DNA of 6,358 bases from Anaerolineae bacterium (GTDB lineage Bacteria > Chloroflexota > Anaerolineae > B4-G1), in contig JAUWOI010000266.1 of NCBI GenBank assembly GCA_030612185.1, forward strand, positions 1 through 6,358. The letters are read 5' to 3'. How positions within the stretch are numbered: the stretch's first letter is position 1; every line of letters starts with the position of its first letter. Under the pieces are notes generated by a model. That model did not search any database. It saw only the letters and a program-made list of their open reading frames with translations, and was not told the DNA's origin. Of the stretch, positions 5,161 to 6,358 are shown one piece after another. The position numbers and the translations under genes are program-made.

Positions 5161-5682
5161 ATGGTCAGGAAGGTAGATAAAACCTCGGAATATGTCAATA
5201 TTCTGCGACAGACAGATATATTTTACGATTTGACCGAGCCTCAGTTAAGGATGGTCGCGGCCCTCTGCTCAGAGGTCACTTCCAAATCCGGCAAGATCAT
5301 CTTCGAGGAGAACAGCGCCGGTGATGAATTGTACGTTATTGTCAAGGGAGAGGTGGACATTCTGCTGAACCCCGCTCTTATCCAGTCCACCACCACTGAA
5401 CGACCATCCCGTCCGTTGACCATTGTCACTCTCAAGCGCGGGCAGATCTTTGGTGAGATCGCGTTGGTGGACCAGGGACTGCGCACGGCCTCAGCCCGCT
5501 GCACTTCAAGAAGGGCACGCCTCCTGGTCATCCCCAGCGACCGGTTGACCAAACTGTGCGATAACTATCCCGATCTGGGCTACCGTCTGATGCGTAACAT
5601 AGCCGCAGAACTGGCGTTCAAAATCCGTGGCACTGACTTACTGATTCGCGAACAACTGCTGTGGCGTCCGCGGTCGGAGTAG
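5161..5682 (+). CDS. Stand-alone cyclic-nucleotide-binding domain protein (Crp-type effector domain, no DNA-binding domain)
   Basis: The 173-residue product consists of one cyclic-nucleotide-binding domain (about 15-135) and a C-terminal helical tail (about 136-167). GDELYVIVKGEVDI (54-67) is the conserved beta-barrel segment. The phosphate-binding cassette FGEIALVDQGLRTASA (97-112) keeps the key E99 and R108, followed by T109-A110, so binding of cAMP or cGMP is likely. A loop of about 20 residues (70-88) is inserted between barrel strands. There is no helix-turn-helix domain, kinase or channel segment, so it is not a normal Crp/Fnr activator; it may act through protein contacts. No signal peptide or membrane helix is seen. 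The frame opens at a GTG (5155), but that overlaps the strong site AAGGAGG (5148-5154). The ATG at 5161 has ideal 6-nt spacing and is chosen. Confidence 0.88.
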   Translation: MVRKVDKTSEYVNILRQTDIFYDLTEPQLRMVAALCSEVTSKSGKIIFEENSAGDELYVIVKGEVDILLNPALIQSTTTERPSRPLTIVTLKRGQIFGEIALVDQGLRTASARCTSRRARLLVIPSDRLTKLCDNYPDLGYRLMRNIAAELAFKIRGTDLLIREQLLWRPRSE

Positions 5683-5691
5683 CGCGGCGAT

Positions 5692-5719
5692 TTGACATTT
5701 CGTGCTCGTTCGGTATAAT
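5692..5719 (+). promoter_or_regulatory. Perfect-consensus promoter of tRNA-Gly
   Basis: TTGACA (5692-5697), a 16-nt spacer and TATAAT (5714-5719): both hexamers match the sigma-70 consensus exactly. The predicted start lies about 2 nt before the tRNA 5' end. It begins 10 nt after the stop codon of the preceding gene. Confidence 0.9.
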
Positions 5720-5727
5720 TTAGGTGT

Positions 5728-5799
5728 GCGGGTGTAGTTCAGTGGTAGAACGTCAGCTTCCCAAGCTGAATGTCCAGGGTTCGAATCCCTGCACCCGCT
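5728..5799 (+). tRNA. tRNA-Gly(CCC)
   Basis: Complete cloverleaf: acceptor stem GCGGGTG/CACCCGC, D-stem GTTC/GAAC, and anticodon stem TCAGC/GCTGA with loop TTCCCAA. The T-arm is CAGGG-TTCGAAT-CCCTG. The anticodon CCC reads the glycine codon GGG. The discriminator is T (U), as in other bacterial tRNA-Gly, and CCA is not encoded. No intrinsic terminator with a T-tract is visible downstream; the nearest strong hairpin is at 5857-5913. Confidence 0.96.
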
Positions 5800-6026
5800 C
5801 TGGCAAAACCGGCCTCCGAAGGTGGTGGCCCACGTCCGAGTTGCAGTGGTAGTACTGTGGGGCTCGCTTCTGCCCGGGTCCCGGCCAGAGGCCAGGCGAG
5901 AACCGAGCCCCACGTATATCATAGCATAAACGTGCCGATCAGGGAAGAACAGCCACGAATGAACGGGCCGTGCAGTTTGCCAGAGTGGGCATCCGGTCAA
6001 CTTGACCAGATGAAAGGAGATCCCCA
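5800..6026. other. Intergenic stretch after tRNA-Gly
   Basis: No gene is supported here apart from the hairpin at 5857-5913. The open minus-strand frame crossing it (5638-6027) runs antisense through tRNA-Gly and the end of the preceding gene and has no protein-like features. A good ribosome-binding site (AAAGGAGA) appears at 6013-6020. Confidence 0.5.
5857..5913. repeat. Inverted repeat with perfect 10-bp GC-rich arms
   Basis: GTGGGGCTCG (5857-5866) is exactly complementary to CGAGCCCCAC (5904-5913). The 37-nt interior holds a second, mutually exclusive partner for the same arm: CTCGC (5863-5867) can also pair with GCGAG (5896-5900). It starts 57 nt after tRNA-Gly. There is no T-tract after it on either strand, so an intrinsic terminator is unlikely. 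It may be an extragenic palindrome, an RNA processing or stabilising structure, or a remnant of a mobile repeat. Confidence 0.6.
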
Positions 6027-6203
6027 ATGGCCAGAGAGATTCTAACCTACATTCCCCTCGTATATCCCCGGCTACTTCTCAACCTGCTTTTCTCGTCCCA
6101 TGGCAAGTCAATTGAAGTCTTCTTAAATCGTGGCTTGCTCTCGACGCCAAGTTCAGTCCACGCTTTTTCACTAACCGGTTCATCTAAAAACCAGACCGCG
6201 TGA
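6027..6203 (+). CDS. Possible small ORF (58 codons), unknown function
   Basis: The ATG at 6027 is preceded by AAAGGAGA with a 6-nt spacing, a near-ideal ribosome-binding site. The frame ends at TGA (6201-6203). The product would begin MAREILTYIPLVYPRLLL, with a hydrophobic stretch around residues 5-22 that could be a single membrane segment, followed by a polar serine-rich tail. I recognise no family. GC is about 47%, lower than in the genes to the left. An overlapping open frame on the minus strand (6047-6223) is equally long, so the coding strand is uncertain; this may be the decayed start of a lost gene. Confidence 0.3.
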   Translation: MAREILTYIPLVYPRLLLNLLFSSHGKSIEVFLNRGLLSTPSSVHAFSLTGSSKNQTA

Positions 6204-6223
6204 CTCCCGGAAAAATACTGGTT

Positions 6224-6358
6224 CTAACGTTTTCTGTGGTCACCTCCGGTGCCCTCCCATTGAGGCAGAAACCAGGAGGTTTTGTAGCCAACTGTCGTGA
6301 TAGACAAAGCCATTAAGCTTGTGGGCTGGCGATATATACTCGGAGGCAACTTTCGATC
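6224..6358 (-). other. Open minus-strand frame reaching the window edge, possible 3' end of a gene
   Basis: Read from the window edge (6358), one minus-strand frame is open for 44 codons and ends at TAG (6226-6224), with the C-terminus GGDHRKR. After this amber codon the same frame stays open for another 58 codons to the TAG at 6049-6047, including the plausible stretch SHAVWFLDEPVSEKAWTELG. I recognise no family. It could be the end of a gene beyond the edge, a gene broken by a nonsense mutation, or chance in low-GC intergenic DNA. Confidence 0.2.

Noticed and set aside
5826..5894. Possible second tRNA-like fold (segment GCAGTGGTAG and TGGCC/GGCCA ends)
   Set aside because: It resembles a D-arm but there is no normal T-arm, anticodon stem or 7-bp acceptor stem.
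5638..6027. Minus-strand 129-codon frame with GCRDSNPGHSAWEAD
   Set aside because: This is antisense to tRNA-Gly and the 3' end of the cyclic-nucleotide protein gene; the motif is a typical tRNA-antisense artefact.
6319..6346. Promoter and ribosome-binding site (TATACT, GGAGG) at the right edge
   Set aside because: No acceptable -35 box at 16-18 nt and no start codon before the window ends, so a gene start here cannot be supported.

Overview
The window looks like a chromosomal segment from a GC-rich bacterium. My best guess is Chloroflexota (Anaerolineae-like), inferred from the style of the REC-ATPase fusion, the soluble GAF kinase and the palindromic intergenic repeats; no marker gene settles it. 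Most of the window is ordinary cellular gene content, not a phage or a defence island.

Layout. The left edge (1-37, minus) holds the first codons of a gene whose N-terminus resembles the HsdR subunit of type I restriction enzymes, with its own promoter. A gene-poor stretch (38-356) carries a perfect 27-nt palindrome and a rho-independent terminator. tRNA-Asp(GTC) follows at 357-430 (minus). Then comes a minus-strand cluster, read from right to left: a response-regulator receiver domain fused to a CpaE/MinD-like ATPase (3634-4785); a 35-codon remnant of endonuclease V (3525-3632); an NAD-dependent sirtuin deacylase (2728-3489); a soluble GAF-domain histidine kinase (1515-2723); and a low-specificity threonine aldolase (466-1497). 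Spacings of 1, 35, 4 and 17 nt and the absence of an internal terminator suggest one transcription unit, starting from a promoter at 4806-4834. Upstream lie a strong terminator and tRNA-Pro(GGG), also on the minus strand.

To the right, a divergent intergenic region (4950-5160) contains a tandem repeat and a long imperfect hairpin. A stand-alone cyclic-nucleotide-binding domain protein (5161-5682, plus) follows, then tRNA-Gly(CCC) with a perfect-consensus promoter. The last ~550 nt hold a strong inverted repeat and then a stretch of lower GC (about 47%, against about 60-67% in the genes sampled) with only weak, competing open frames.

How the genes may work together. The kinase has no receiver domain, and the receiver-ATPase fusion has no DNA-binding domain. 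They sit in the same cluster and could form a two-component pathway whose output is a ParA/MinD-type ATPase. The sirtuin is tightly coupled to the kinase (4-nt gap, kinase ribosome-binding site inside the sirtuin's last codons). The partnership is inference. The most notable observations are the endonuclease V remnant, the kinase/receiver-ATPase/sirtuin cluster, and the near-leaderless tRNA promoters, one of which has its -35 box on the stop codon of the upstream gene.
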